Shown piece after piece: positions 8,954 to 17,557 of a DNA stretch of 64,000 nt; position 1 is the first letter of the stretch; each line of letters starts with the position of its first letter. The notes below the pieces were generated by a model. That model made no database searches and was not told where the DNA came from. It worked only from the letters and a program-made list of their open reading frames with translations. This DNA comes from Phyllobacterium sp. OV277 (GTDB lineage Bacteria > Pseudomonadota > Alphaproteobacteria > Rhizobiales > Rhizobiaceae), in assembly GCF_900104355.1 (NCBI RefSeq), contig NZ_FNIY01000001.1, forward strand, positions 372,001 to 436,000, written 5' to 3'. The position numbers and the translations under genes are program-made.

Positions 8954-9898
8954 ATGTGGAATTTCAGTATCGCGCGTTCACTTGGGCTTATGGTGCAGAC
9001 AGCGCCGTTCATTATGCTTCGCATTGCCGTCTATTTCGGCATGGCTGTAGCCTATGTGCTTATTACCGGAACCGGTGCAGGCATTGGTTGGGGCATAGGC
9101 GGTCTCGGTGATGAAAGTTTTCGCGCCGGTTCCGCCTTCATCGGCGGTCTGGCCGGTTTCTGCCTGACGGCAGGCGTCCTTTATCTGATGCGCGAATACA
9201 TTCTTTATGTCGTCAAGGCGGCTCATATCGCGGTGCTTGTCGAGTTGCTGGACGGCAGGCCATTGCCCGATAACAAGGGCCAGATCGACTATGGCAAAGA
9301 GGTTGTGACCAGCCGCTTTGCCGAGACAAGTACACTCTTTGTCATCGATCAGTTGATCAAGGGCGTGCTGACAACGATCACGGGACTGGTGCAGGGCATC
9401 GCGTCTTTTCTCCCCATTCCCGGCTTGCAGCAGCTTGCCTCGTTAATCCGCGCATTCCTGCGCATTGCAGTCGGGTTCATCGATGAAGTCATGCTTGGCT
9501 ATACGATCCGCACCCGCAGTTCCAACCCATGGCAAGCAGCACAAACGGCTTTGGTTCTCTACGGCCAGAATACCGGCACGATGCTGCGCAATGCGGCATT
9601 TCTGACAATCATCGTCTATGCCCTGACGATTGCCGTTTTTATCCTGATGCTGACCCCGGCTGCCGCTTTGGTTTACTGGATTCCCGGTGGCTGGTCGTCG
9701 GGCGGTCTGGTCGCCGCGCTTATTTTTGCCTGGGCCATAAAGGCGGCTCTCATCGAGCCCTTTGCCATCGCCTGCATGATGCAGGTGTTTTTCCGGACAA
9801 TCGAAGGTCAGTTGCCAAACCCGGAATGGGACGCCAAGCTTTCGCAGATTTCCAGCAAATTCAGGACGTTGAAGGAAAATGCAGGCACGGCGACCTGA
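8954..9898 (+). CDS. Multi-pass membrane protein of unknown function
   Basis: A 314-residue protein with roughly six or seven hydrophobic segments, including pairs near residues 20-45 and 60-85 and a strongly hydrophobic cluster near 215-275. A more polar central region (about 105-200) holds DGRPLPDNKGQIDYGKEVV. No enzyme or transporter motif is recognisable. I chose the ATG at 8954 (AGGA about 5 nt upstream) over an in-frame TTG at 8930. It is a monocistron between the TRAP terminator and a family A repeat. Confidence 0.7.
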   Translation: MWNFSIARSLGLMVQTAPFIMLRIAVYFGMAVAYVLITGTGAGIGWGIGGLGDESFRAGSAFIGGLAGFCLTAGVLYLMREYILYVVKAAHIAVLVELLDGRPLPDNKGQIDYGKEVVTSRFAETSTLFVIDQLIKGVLTTITGLVQGIASFLPIPGLQQLASLIRAFLRIAVGFIDEVMLGYTIRTRSSNPWQAAQTALVLYGQNTGTMLRNAAFLTIIVYALTIAVFILMLTPAAALVYWIPGGWSSGGLVAALIFAWAIKAALIEPFAIACMMQVFFRTIEGQLPNPEWDAKLSQISSKFRTLKENAGTAT

Positions 9899-9925
9899 TG
9901 TGGAAGGTTTCGCTATAGGATCATC

Positions 9926-10083
9926 GGTTCGTGGTGCGTGGTTCGACAAGCTCACCATGAGGGAGAGTGATGATGAAGGGGAGCCACATTCTGAAACGTT
10001 GATGATCTGCAATGCGGGCGATTAGCGTTGCATCCTCACTCTCCCTCATGGTGAGCTTGTCGAACCACGAACCACGAACCACA
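9926..10083. repeat. Family A palindromic repeat, copy A1
   Basis: The left arm GTTCGACAAGCTCACCATGA, continued by GGGAGAG, is mirrored by the right arm CTCTCCC...TCATGGTGAGCTTGTCGAAC, with ACCACGAACC subrepeats at the end. The arms enclose a core of about 75 nt containing GAAACGTTGATGATCT and GCGATTAGCGTTGCATCC. It lies between two convergent genes. The same family recurs near 36.6, 46.8, 54.1, 57.3, 57.7, 59.2, 59.9 and 63.1 kb. Confidence 0.85.
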
Positions 10084-10118
10084 AACAATCACCACACGCA
10101 GAACTGATCGCAACTACC

Positions 10119-11024
10119 CTACTTGAGCAGATGCAGATCACCCGCCCGCACCCTCTCCAAATCCTCATCAATATGTTTGAATGTTTCATCTTTGGAGATT
10201 TGCAGGTGCAGCCGCATCAGCGCCGCCGCTACCTGACGTTCGCCCCGCAGCAGCGCGGCGATGATATTGCGGTGCTCTATCAGGGATTCGCGAATCCGGT
10301 CCAGCCGCACAAAACCGATATATTCATTCACCCGGCGAATATTGTTCTGGCGTTCTATGGCATCAACCAGATGCGTTGACCGGGCACCGAGCGCAATCAG
10401 CCGGTGGAATTTTGCATCGAGGTCAAACAGCCGTCGCTGATCAAGCTTGTCGATATTGCTGATTGTATTGGCATGATCGCGATCCAGCGCCTGAAACGCC
10501 TCGGTATCGATGAAATAAGGATCGGCAAGGATCGTTGCCGGTTCCAGAATCTGGCGGAAATTATACCCGTTCTCCAGCGCCGTGGCGCTGACATCGGAAA
10601 ATATCCATCCATGCCCGACCGACGGCTCAACCAGTTGATCGCGCATCAGGCGGCGCAGTGTTGACATGAGAATGCCGTGCGGCACCTCATATTTCTGCAT
10701 CAATGCGCGTTCGCTGATGACCGAACTGAGATTGCCGAGGGCCATATCACGCATCACGCGCTCATCAAGCAACTCGTCTCTTTCGCCATCCGCCTCAAGA
10801 GTATCGATGGTCGCATCTGCCAGACGAAAGCCGCGATGCTGCTCATAGCTGACGACGCCCTCATTTTGCAGCTGCCACAACACCTTGCGCACCGGTGTAC
10901 GCGAAATTCCAAGCGCATCGGCGATTTCTGCTTCATTGACCCTGTCGCCAACGTGCAGGTCCTCACCGAACCGGCGTTGCAGCTGATCGCGAATTCGGGA
11001 CTGAAGCGGGGTATGTTTGGTCAA
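10119..11024 (-). CDS. GntR/FCD regulator with two winged-helix domains
   Basis: A 301-residue regulator. A first GntR winged helix covers about residues 5-70 (NEAEIADALGISRTPVRKVL). A second winged-helix-like region covers about 82-144 (SERALMQKYEVPHGILMSTL then RRLMRDQLVEP). An FCD-like helical domain covers about 155-290. The usual FCD protein has one winged helix and 220-250 residues, so the second is an internal duplication or fusion. The start is a TTG at 11022-11024 with AGAGG about 10 nt upstream. A cluster of GCACTTTT words 28-95 nt upstream is a likely autoregulatory site. The regulated pathway is unknown. Confidence 0.82.
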   Translation of the reverse strand: MTKHTPLQSRIRDQLQRRFGEDLHVGDRVNEAEIADALGISRTPVRKVLWQLQNEGVVSYEQHRGFRLADATIDTLEADGERDELLDERVMRDMALGNLSSVISERALMQKYEVPHGILMSTLRRLMRDQLVEPSVGHGWIFSDVSATALENGYNFRQILEPATILADPYFIDTEAFQALDRDHANTISNIDKLDQRRLFDLDAKFHRLIALGARSTHLVDAIERQNNIRRVNEYIGFVRLDRIRESLIEHRNIIAALLRGERQVAAALMRLHLQISKDETFKHIDEDLERVRAGDLHLLK

Positions 11025-11051
11025 GTTCAGCGGCCTCTTGATATATTAGTC

Positions 11052-11119
11052 GTACTTTTCCCATCGAAGCACTTTTAGCAATAGTTAAGCTGCCGTTTTT
11101 AACACAAAAGTGCACTTTT
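11052..11119. promoter_or_regulatory. GCACTTTT operator array upstream of the double-wHTH GntR gene
   Basis: GTACTTTT occurs at 11052-11059, GCACTTTT at 11069-11076, and a perfect 14-bp palindrome AAAAGTGCACTTTT at 11106-11119. All lie upstream of the GntR start at 11024 and 200-270 nt upstream of the histidine phosphatase. Three related half-sites including a palindrome suggest cooperative binding of a dimeric regulator. The remaining 11120-11321 gap shows nothing else clear. Confidence 0.5.
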
Positions 11120-11321
11120 CTATCTTGGATTGTCACATTTGTTCGCACGCGCCGCTCAATGACTCTCCCGAACGTTCACCGGAGACCATTCATCACGCTT
11201 CGTCATTGAACGCAATCAAGTCGAAACCAGCGAATATGCATATGTCGCAGCTCACTCTTAAAGAATTCTATAGCTCTTCCAAGTTAGCCGGAATAGGAAG
11301 TGACAAACGAGGGAGCCCATC

Positions 11322-11954
11322 ATGACAAGACCAACAATCGCAACAATGACAACAATAGCTCTGACGACCTTAAGCGCCCTGACTTTCGCATCCAGCCCCG
11401 CGTGGAGCAGCAGCAGTGTTCAGACGATTGCCTTTATCAGGCACGGCGAAAAGCCGGAAAAAGGACTGGGACAGCTGAGTTGCCAGGGCTTGAATCGTTC
11501 TCTCGCCCTTCCGCCCGTCATCGCCAAGGTGATTGGAAAGCCCGATTTCATTTTTGCACCCAATCCATCGGACCGGAAGGAAGATGACGGGGTCGATTAC
11601 GACTATATCCGTCCGCTTGCGACAATCGAGCCAACAGCCATATCCCTCGGTCTGCCTGTTGATACGAGCATCGGTGTTTCTGATCGCAAAGACCTCAACA
11701 AGGCTCTGAACAATTCCAAGCTGCGCAATGCCCGTATCCTCGTCGCCTGGGAACACAAGAAGATCGACAATATTGTCAGCGACCTTCTGGAAGCGAACAA
11801 CGCCGCTTCAACAGACGTGCCGAAATGGAAGGGCGATGATTTCGACAGCATCTATGTTGTGACCATCACCAGAAATGGTGAGACGGCAAAGGCAACGCTC
11901 GAGATCAAACATCAGGGTTTGAATGGACAACCCCAGACCTGCCCACATTCGTGA
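11322..11954 (+). CDS. Secreted histidine phosphatase family protein
   Basis: A 210-residue protein with a Sec signal peptide (hydrophobic to about residue 23, probable cleavage near SSPAWS). The branch-1 histidine phosphatase motif RHGEK is at about residues 40-44 (phospho-His acceptor), and a second catalytic-type His is in AWEHKKID near residue 147. The family removes phosphate through a phosphohistidine intermediate; a periplasmic location is inferred from the signal. GAGGGAG lies about 7 nt upstream of the ATG. It is shorter than acid phosphatases of branch 2, and no specific substrate is suggested. It lies divergent from the GntR gene. Confidence 0.82.
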   Translation: MTRPTIATMTTIALTTLSALTFASSPAWSSSSVQTIAFIRHGEKPEKGLGQLSCQGLNRSLALPPVIAKVIGKPDFIFAPNPSDRKEDDGVDYDYIRPLATIEPTAISLGLPVDTSIGVSDRKDLNKALNNSKLRNARILVAWEHKKIDNIVSDLLEANNAASTDVPKWKGDDFDSIYVVTITRNGETAKATLEIKHQGLNGQPQTCPHS

Positions 11955-12121
11955 CACACCAGGCCAATAAAGTTTTCATATTGGTGGCCTAATATTCATC
12001 AATAATGGGTTTTTTTGCCGTAATGCGAATTTCAGTTGTCCTCTGAAACTATTGCAAATAGTTTATATGCGGGTGGATTGGGTAGTGGCGGCGGACGACA
12101 TATGTCGTGTCAGGGGCAGAT

Positions 12122-12475
12122 ATGATTTTTTGTGATTCAGCGGGTCCGATATATTCGCCGCAAGATCTGGCAACAATGCGCAAAGCTTATGCCGAAGCTT
12201 TTCGCATGCTGGACCTTGGGCCGCGCTCAAAAGTCTATGCGCAGGAAATCTCCCTGATCATTCTGCAAATCTTCACGTCAGGCGTATCGGATGTGAAGCG
12301 GCTTGCCGAGCTTGCGGTAGACAGGGCCGTGCGCAAGAACTTTGAACTGCGCCTGACGATTGATGCAGCACGGGCACATCAATTGCGCCGTGAGCAGATC
12401 GAAGCGGCGGTTCTGAAAGCCCCTGTCCTGCCGGGCACCCGCCCGCAGATCAGATCACGATACACGCGCAACTAA
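12122..12475 (+). CDS. Small conserved-looking protein of unknown function
   Basis: A 117-residue, mostly helical, soluble protein without signal or membrane segment. An N-terminal YSPQDLATMRKAYAEAFRML segment precedes a basic C-terminal tail (RPQIRSRYTRN). I chose the ATG at 12122 (AGGGG 5-9 nt upstream) over a GTG at 12107. Codon use and the helical pattern look like a real rhizobial gene, but no family is recognised. It is followed by the ClC gene 97 nt later on the same strand. Confidence 0.6.
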   Translation: MIFCDSAGPIYSPQDLATMRKAYAEAFRMLDLGPRSKVYAQEISLIILQIFTSGVSDVKRLAELAVDRAVRKNFELRLTIDAARAHQLRREQIEAAVLKAPVLPGTRPQIRSRYTRN

Positions 12476-12572
12476 AGCCGTATTGCCACGTTTTTAACGC
12501 TCTGCGTTTTGACGCCGCCGCGCGTTCAGTATAAACCTGCAAGGGCAGCTGTCTTTACCTTCGCAGTCCAAA

Positions 12573-14366
12573 ATGTTCCGCAAATTCAACATTCGCCGCC
12601 TTGGTGTCCTATCCATCCTTCTGGCACCCAGCCGCCTCAGGGCATTCGCACGCGGCAATGAAATCGGGCTTGTTCTGGCTGCAGCACTCATCGGCGTGGT
12701 CGCCGGTGTCGTCGTCACCGGCATGAGTCTCATCACCCAGGAAATGCATCAGCTCATCTTCAAAATCGAGGATGGCGAACGCCTGAGTTCCATGAGCGCG
12801 CTGGATCAGGTGGTGGTCTTCGCCGCTCCGCTTGTGGGCGGCGTTGTGCTTGGCATACTTGTCCTGATACTGGCGCGCTGGCGCAGACGGCCAATGGTCG
12901 ATCCCATCGAGGCCAACGCCCTGCATGGCGGTCGTCTCTCGCTTAATGACAGCCTGATCGTTGCCACGCAGAACATCATTTCCAACGGGTTCGGCGCTTC
13001 CGTCGGGCTGGAAGCCGGCTATACACAGCTGGCGTCCGGCCTTGCATCCAAGCTTGGCCTATCCCTGCAATTGCGCCGCGCGGAACTCCGCATTCTCGTC
13101 GGGTGCGGTGCAGCGGGTGCCATCGCGGCAGCTTTCAATGCACCGCTTGCAGGCTCGTTCTACGCATTCGAACTGATCATCGGTTCCTACACCATCGTCA
13201 GTCTGGCCCCGGTTGTCGTCTCGGCACTGGTCTCAACAATCGTTGCCCGTGCATTGGTTGGCAGTGATTTCATGATCGATGTCGGCACGTTCGGATCAGT
13301 CGTGACTGCCGATTATGTTCCGGCAATGCTTCTCGGCGTTCTCTGCGCCGGTGCGGGCATCCTTCTGATGATGGGCGTTTCCTTTGTCGAGGAATTGGCG
13401 CGCAAAAGCTCAGTTCCGTCGTCCGTACGGCCCATTATTGGCGGCGCTGTCGTTGGTGCTCTCGCATTGATCTCGCCGCAGGTACTATCCGGCGGCCATG
13501 GCGCCCTGCATCTCAATCTCGATCACACGGCAACCATTGCCACACTCCTTGGCATACTCTTGCTCAAATCCACCGCCTCGGCTGTATCCATCGGATCAGG
13601 CTTCCGCGGCGGCCTGTTCTTCGCCTCGCTGTTCATGGGCGCCCTGCTCGGCAAGATATTTGCCTACTCCGCTCCCTTCATTTTCGCCCATGCGACGCTT
13701 ACTCCGGTTATTTACGCGGTTGTCGGCATGAGTTCCCTCGCTGTGGCAGTCATCGGCGGCCCACTGACCATGACCTTTCTTGCACTGGAGATAACAGGCG
13801 ATTTTCCGATTACCGCTCTGGTTCTGGCCGCCGTCATCACCGCGTCGCTAACCGTGCGCAATACGTTTGGCTATTCCTTTGCCACATGGCGCTTTCACCT
13901 TCGCGGTGAAAGTATCCGCAGTGCGCATGACGTCGGCTGGATTCGCAATCTGACTGTTGACCGCCTGATGCGCCGGGATGTTCGCACCGCATCCACCCAC
14001 ATGACCATCGCCGATTTCCGCCATGATTTTCCCCTCGGCTCCACCCAGCGGGTTGTTGTGCTTGATGATCAAGGGAAATATGCGGGTATCGTTCTCGTGC
14101 CAGAAGCTCATTCGTCAGTGGTCGATGAAACCGCGAGCACGCAGGAAATTGGCAGCCTTCTGAAATACCAGAGCGATTTCCTGCACCCACAGATGAATGC
14201 CAGGCAGGCAGTCGGCATCTTTGACAAGACCGAAAGTGAAGCGCTTGCCGTTGTCGATAATCTCATCGAGCGCAATGTCATGGGCCTTTTGACCGAAAGC
14301 CATACGCTGCGCCGTTACAGCGAAGAACTCGATCAACGAAGGCGAGAGGTTTCGGGTGAACTGTGA
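12573..14366 (+). CDS. ClC-type chloride channel/antiporter with CBS domains
   Basis: A 597-residue ClC protein. About the first 440 residues are the membrane domain: GLEAGYTQ at 145-152 carries the gating Glu147, GCGAAGAIAAAFNAPLAG lies near 178-194, and GSGFRGGLFFASLFMGA at 341-357 is the third filter motif. The cytoplasmic tail (about 455-590) has the length and pattern of a CBS pair, which often binds adenine nucleotides. The gating glutamate suggests chloride/proton exchange. The filter motifs depart from the usual GREGP and GxFxP, so ion preference may differ. No strong ribosome site is seen before the ATG. Confidence 0.87.
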   Translation: MFRKFNIRRLGVLSILLAPSRLRAFARGNEIGLVLAAALIGVVAGVVVTGMSLITQEMHQLIFKIEDGERLSSMSALDQVVVFAAPLVGGVVLGILVLILARWRRRPMVDPIEANALHGGRLSLNDSLIVATQNIISNGFGASVGLEAGYTQLASGLASKLGLSLQLRRAELRILVGCGAAGAIAAAFNAPLAGSFYAFELIIGSYTIVSLAPVVVSALVSTIVARALVGSDFMIDVGTFGSVVTADYVPAMLLGVLCAGAGILLMMGVSFVEELARKSSVPSSVRPIIGGAVVGALALISPQVLSGGHGALHLNLDHTATIATLLGILLLKSTASAVSIGSGFRGGLFFASLFMGALLGKIFAYSAPFIFAHATLTPVIYAVVGMSSLAVAVIGGPLTMTFLALEITGDFPITALVLAAVITASLTVRNTFGYSFATWRFHLRGESIRSAHDVGWIRNLTVDRLMRRDVRTASTHMTIADFRHDFPLGSTQRVVVLDDQGKYAGIVLVPEAHSSVVDETASTQEIGSLLKYQSDFLHPQMNARQAVGIFDKTESEALAVVDNLIERNVMGLLTESHTLRRYSEELDQRRREVSGEL

Positions 14367-14513
14367 GACCGGAAACCCACTGGAACAGCCAAAAGCGCGC
14401 GCCTGCGGCGTGCCCGCTACAAACTTCATAAAACTGTCATCTGGCAGAAACGGAATATTCAAGGATAGGCACGAAGTATCCCGCGGCAATTCGCATTCAT
14501 GCCGGAGTACCCC

Positions 14514-16316
14514 ATGTCCTTCCAACCCGCCGAAAAACTGGTTCTGCGTCGATTTGGCGACGATCAGCTCGTGACCCTCGCAAAGCTGGCCATAGAAACC
14601 GCATTCCAGCCCATCGTCGAGGCGGCAACGGGGGCGACGTTCGGCTATGAATCCCTCATGCGCGGCTTTGACCGGCTGGGTTTCGGCTCACCGCCCGAAT
14701 TGCTCGACAAAGCCTATGATGTCGGGCAACTGGCCGAACTGGAACAGATGATCAATATCAGGGCCTTTGCCGGATTTTCCGGCCTGCCCGGCTTTGCCCA
14801 CCGCATGTTGTTCATCAACATTGATGCACGGTTGATCAGCCTCGGTAACAATTTCGTCGAGCGCCTGACCACACAGCTCATCAAGGCCAGTATTCGCCCC
14901 TCCTCCATCTGCTTTGAATTGTCCGAACGCTTCGACAATACCAAAGACCCCGCCTTCACCGCCCTGATCAACAAGCTACGCCATGGCGGTTTCAAGCTCG
15001 CCATTGATGATTTTGGCGTCGGCTTCAACGGGCTGAAACTGCTTTGCGATTATCCCACTGACTATGTGAAAATTGACCGCCATTTCATCTCCGGCCTCGA
15101 TGCCAGCGCGCGCAAACGTCACATCGTCAAGCAGATCGTCCAGATGGCGCATATGCTCGGCGCACGCGTCATTGCCGAGGGTGTGGAGACCGAAGCCGAA
15201 TATGTTGTCTGCCGTGATCTTGGTTGTGATCTCGTTCAGGGCTATTACATCGCAAGACCCACCACCAATGTCGGCGAATTGCAGGACAGCTACCCGCACC
15301 TTGAACAGGCAGGGACCGGCCGCAGGCAGACCACAACGCTTGACAGCATTCTCATCCGCGCGCAGGTGCAGCGCCTTCCGGTGGTGCATGAGAATGACGA
15401 TCTCGATAATGTATTCGAACTCTTCCGCAAAAACCCGCAGCAGAGCTTCTTTCCGGTGCTGGGCGCCAATGACGAGCCGCGCGGTGTTCTGCACGAATAC
15501 CACGTCAAGGCGATGATTTATCATCCCTTCGGTCGTGATCTGCTCAAAAACCGCATTTATCAGCGCGGCATTTCCCATTTTGTGACGGGCACGCCGATTG
15601 CCGATCTGGATACGCCAGCCGAACAGATGCTCAAGATTTTCGCCGGTATTGATGGCAGTGACTGTGTGATCCTCACGGAAAACCTGCGCTACGCCGGTGT
15701 CCTCTCTGCTTCCTCGCTGCTGAAGATCATCAACGAAAAACAGCTGAAGACCGCACAGGACCAGAACCCGCTCACCGGCCTGCCCGGCAACCGCTCCATC
15801 CGCGATTATGTGCAGGACGTCATGCGCGACAGTTCTGCCCCCCGCTTCTTCTGTTATTGCGACTTCGACAATTTCAAACCGTTCAATGATCATTACGGCT
15901 TTCAGAAAGGCGATCTCGCGCTTGGCCTGTTTGCCTCGCTGCTCCGGCACCATTTCGTCGGCGAAGACAAGTTCCTCGGCCATGTCGGCGGCGATGACTT
16001 TTTCATCGGTATATCAGGCGGCAATCGTGCCGACGTGGAGGAACGTTTGACCAGCCTGCTCAGCGATTTCCAGACCAATGTGCTTGATCTTTACACGCCT
16101 GAGGATCGTGCGGCGGGTGCTATCCGCGCCCATGACCGATCCGGCGGCGAGCGCCATTTTCCGCTGATGCGTTGCAGTATTGCCGTTCTGGAGATTGCCG
16201 AAGGCCTCATCCATGCGGACGTTAACCGGGTGAGCGCCAGCATCGCAACGATCAAGGCTTCCGCCAAAGCCAACCCGACGGGATTGGTCTTCAGCAGCCT
16301 GACAGAAATCGGTTAG
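14514..16316 (+). CDS. EAL-CBS-GGDEF signalling protein
   Basis: A 600-residue cyclic-di-GMP protein. The EAL domain (about 25-255) has E46 of ESL, N102, E135/E138, D165-D166, K186, E222 of AEGVE and Q242, so phosphodiesterase activity looks intact. A CBS pair follows (about 275-408). The GGDEF-like domain (about 415-590) has GGDDF at 492-496 instead of GG(D/E)EF, so cyclase activity is doubtful and it may act as a GTP sensor. No membrane segment is present. The ATG at 14514 has GGAG upstream; an in-frame ATG at 14499 lacks one. The stop overlaps the end of the convergent TDT gene by 4 bp. Confidence 0.9.
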   Translation: MSFQPAEKLVLRRFGDDQLVTLAKLAIETAFQPIVEAATGATFGYESLMRGFDRLGFGSPPELLDKAYDVGQLAELEQMINIRAFAGFSGLPGFAHRMLFINIDARLISLGNNFVERLTTQLIKASIRPSSICFELSERFDNTKDPAFTALINKLRHGGFKLAIDDFGVGFNGLKLLCDYPTDYVKIDRHFISGLDASARKRHIVKQIVQMAHMLGARVIAEGVETEAEYVVCRDLGCDLVQGYYIARPTTNVGELQDSYPHLEQAGTGRRQTTTLDSILIRAQVQRLPVVHENDDLDNVFELFRKNPQQSFFPVLGANDEPRGVLHEYHVKAMIYHPFGRDLLKNRIYQRGISHFVTGTPIADLDTPAEQMLKIFAGIDGSDCVILTENLRYAGVLSASSLLKIINEKQLKTAQDQNPLTGLPGNRSIRDYVQDVMRDSSAPRFFCYCDFDNFKPFNDHYGFQKGDLALGLFASLLRHHFVGEDKFLGHVGGDDFFIGISGGNRADVEERLTSLLSDFQTNVLDLYTPEDRAAGAIRAHDRSGGERHFPLMRCSIAVLEIAEGLIHADVNRVSASIATIKASAKANPTGLVFSSLTEIG

Positions 16317-17458
16317 GCAGAACGCAGCTCAAGGCTGGGATCGGCGAACATCTGTCCCAGCCAGACACCCCGCACCGTGCGTGCGGCAACCACAAGCCAG
16401 ATAAGAGCCAGCGCGACGACAAGAATTTCCGCAAACACGGCAATGCTGGCAACCGGGAAAATATGGCCAAGGCGCAGGGTTGCCACGGCATAGACGCCAA
16501 GCGGGAATGTATAACCCCACCAGCCAAGATTGAATGGAACGCCGTTGCGGAAGTACCGGATGGTGATCATCACGGCCATGGCCAGCCACCAAAGACCATA
16601 GCCCCAGAGGACCACGCCAAGGATCAGGCTTGCGCCGGATACTGCGCTCGCCACCGCGCCAAAACCATGCGCCGCGAGAATATCAGTTGCATTGGCGCTG
16701 AGCACAAACATGCCGAGCGCTCCCGTTCCAATGGGGCCAAGCGCCAGCCAGCTCGATGCCGCCATGTTTGCGGGAGGCAGTTTGTGCAGGGCCATGCGCA
16801 GGAACAGAACGACGAGAATGCACATGGCCAGCGGCACAGACAGCGCCCAGAGCACATAGCTGGCGAGAAGAATAGATAGCTGGCTCGAAACGTCGGCAAC
16901 ATGCGGCAAGAGCAACCCGCCGCTAACAGCCGCCACTTCTGACGCCACGACAGGCAGAAGCCAGACGGATGTCATCTGCTCCATCGCATGGGATTGCCGT
17001 GTAAACATCATGAACGGTATCACCAGACCAAAGCCGACAGACAGCGCCACATCTAGCCACCAGAGGCTATAGGCGATATCAACGGCGCGCTCCCCGATAT
17101 GGGCAATGCCGAATATCAAGAACCCATTGACGATGGTGGCAAGACCCATAGGAATGCAGCCGAAAAACATCGACATCACAGGATGATCAAACACCCGTTT
17201 TGCTTCCTCAGGGTAGCGCAGCCAGCGCGCGACGTAGATGAGCGTGAAGGTCGCAAAGAGCAGTATGTTGAAGAACCACAACAGCTCGCCAGCGCCGAAA
17301 ACCACAGCATATTCAGGAAACTGGCCAAGCGAAACGGATAGAATGCCCGTCCCCATCGTCGCCGCAAACCAGTTGGGCGTGAACTGCCTGATAATGCCGA
17401 GCCGGTTACCGGAATGCGAACGGGGAACGGAGCGTGTGGATGTGTCGAGCGTGGTCAT
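16313..17458 (-). CDS. TDT-family transporter (SLAC1/TehA/Ssu1 fold)
   Basis: A 381-residue membrane protein with ten predicted helices. The N-terminal FTPNWFAATMGTG signature is typical of the tellurite-resistance/dicarboxylate transporter family, which includes plant SLAC1 anion channels, fungal malate carriers and Ssu1 sulfite exporters. It would move an anion across the inner membrane. It starts 99 nt downstream of the lysR gene on the same strand, so it may be a target of that regulator or a late gene of the mprF-acvB-lysR transcript. A short ATAA-N3-TTAT dyad lies in the gap near 17519-17535. The substrate is open. Confidence 0.85.
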   Translation of the reverse strand: MTTLDTSTRSVPRSHSGNRLGIIRQFTPNWFAATMGTGILSVSLGQFPEYAVVFGAGELLWFFNILLFATFTLIYVARWLRYPEEAKRVFDHPVMSMFFGCIPMGLATIVNGFLIFGIAHIGERAVDIAYSLWWLDVALSVGFGLVIPFMMFTRQSHAMEQMTSVWLLPVVASEVAAVSGGLLLPHVADVSSQLSILLASYVLWALSVPLAMCILVVLFLRMALHKLPPANMAASSWLALGPIGTGALGMFVLSANATDILAAHGFGAVASAVSGASLILGVVLWGYGLWWLAMAVMITIRYFRNGVPFNLGWWGYTFPLGVYAVATLRLGHIFPVASIAVFAEILVVALALIWLVVAARTVRGVWLGQMFADPSLELRSA

Positions 17459-17557
17459 GATTTTCTCTGCGTCTGTGCCAGAGCACCAATAGCAGGCAGT
17501 TATTCATCACTTCCAACGCATAAAACTTATCAAATCATTCGGTAAAATCGAACGGTC

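Noticed and set aside
11958-12020. CCAATA/TATTGG hairpin followed by a T run after the histidine phosphatase gene as a terminator
   Set aside because: The stem is only 6 bp and AT-rich, and the T run is about 25 nt further on, so it is not a convincing intrinsic terminator.
14976-15983. A 335-codon antisense frame inside the EAL-CBS-GGDEF gene
   Set aside because: No motif or start signal; the plus strand carries complete catalytic motifs throughout.
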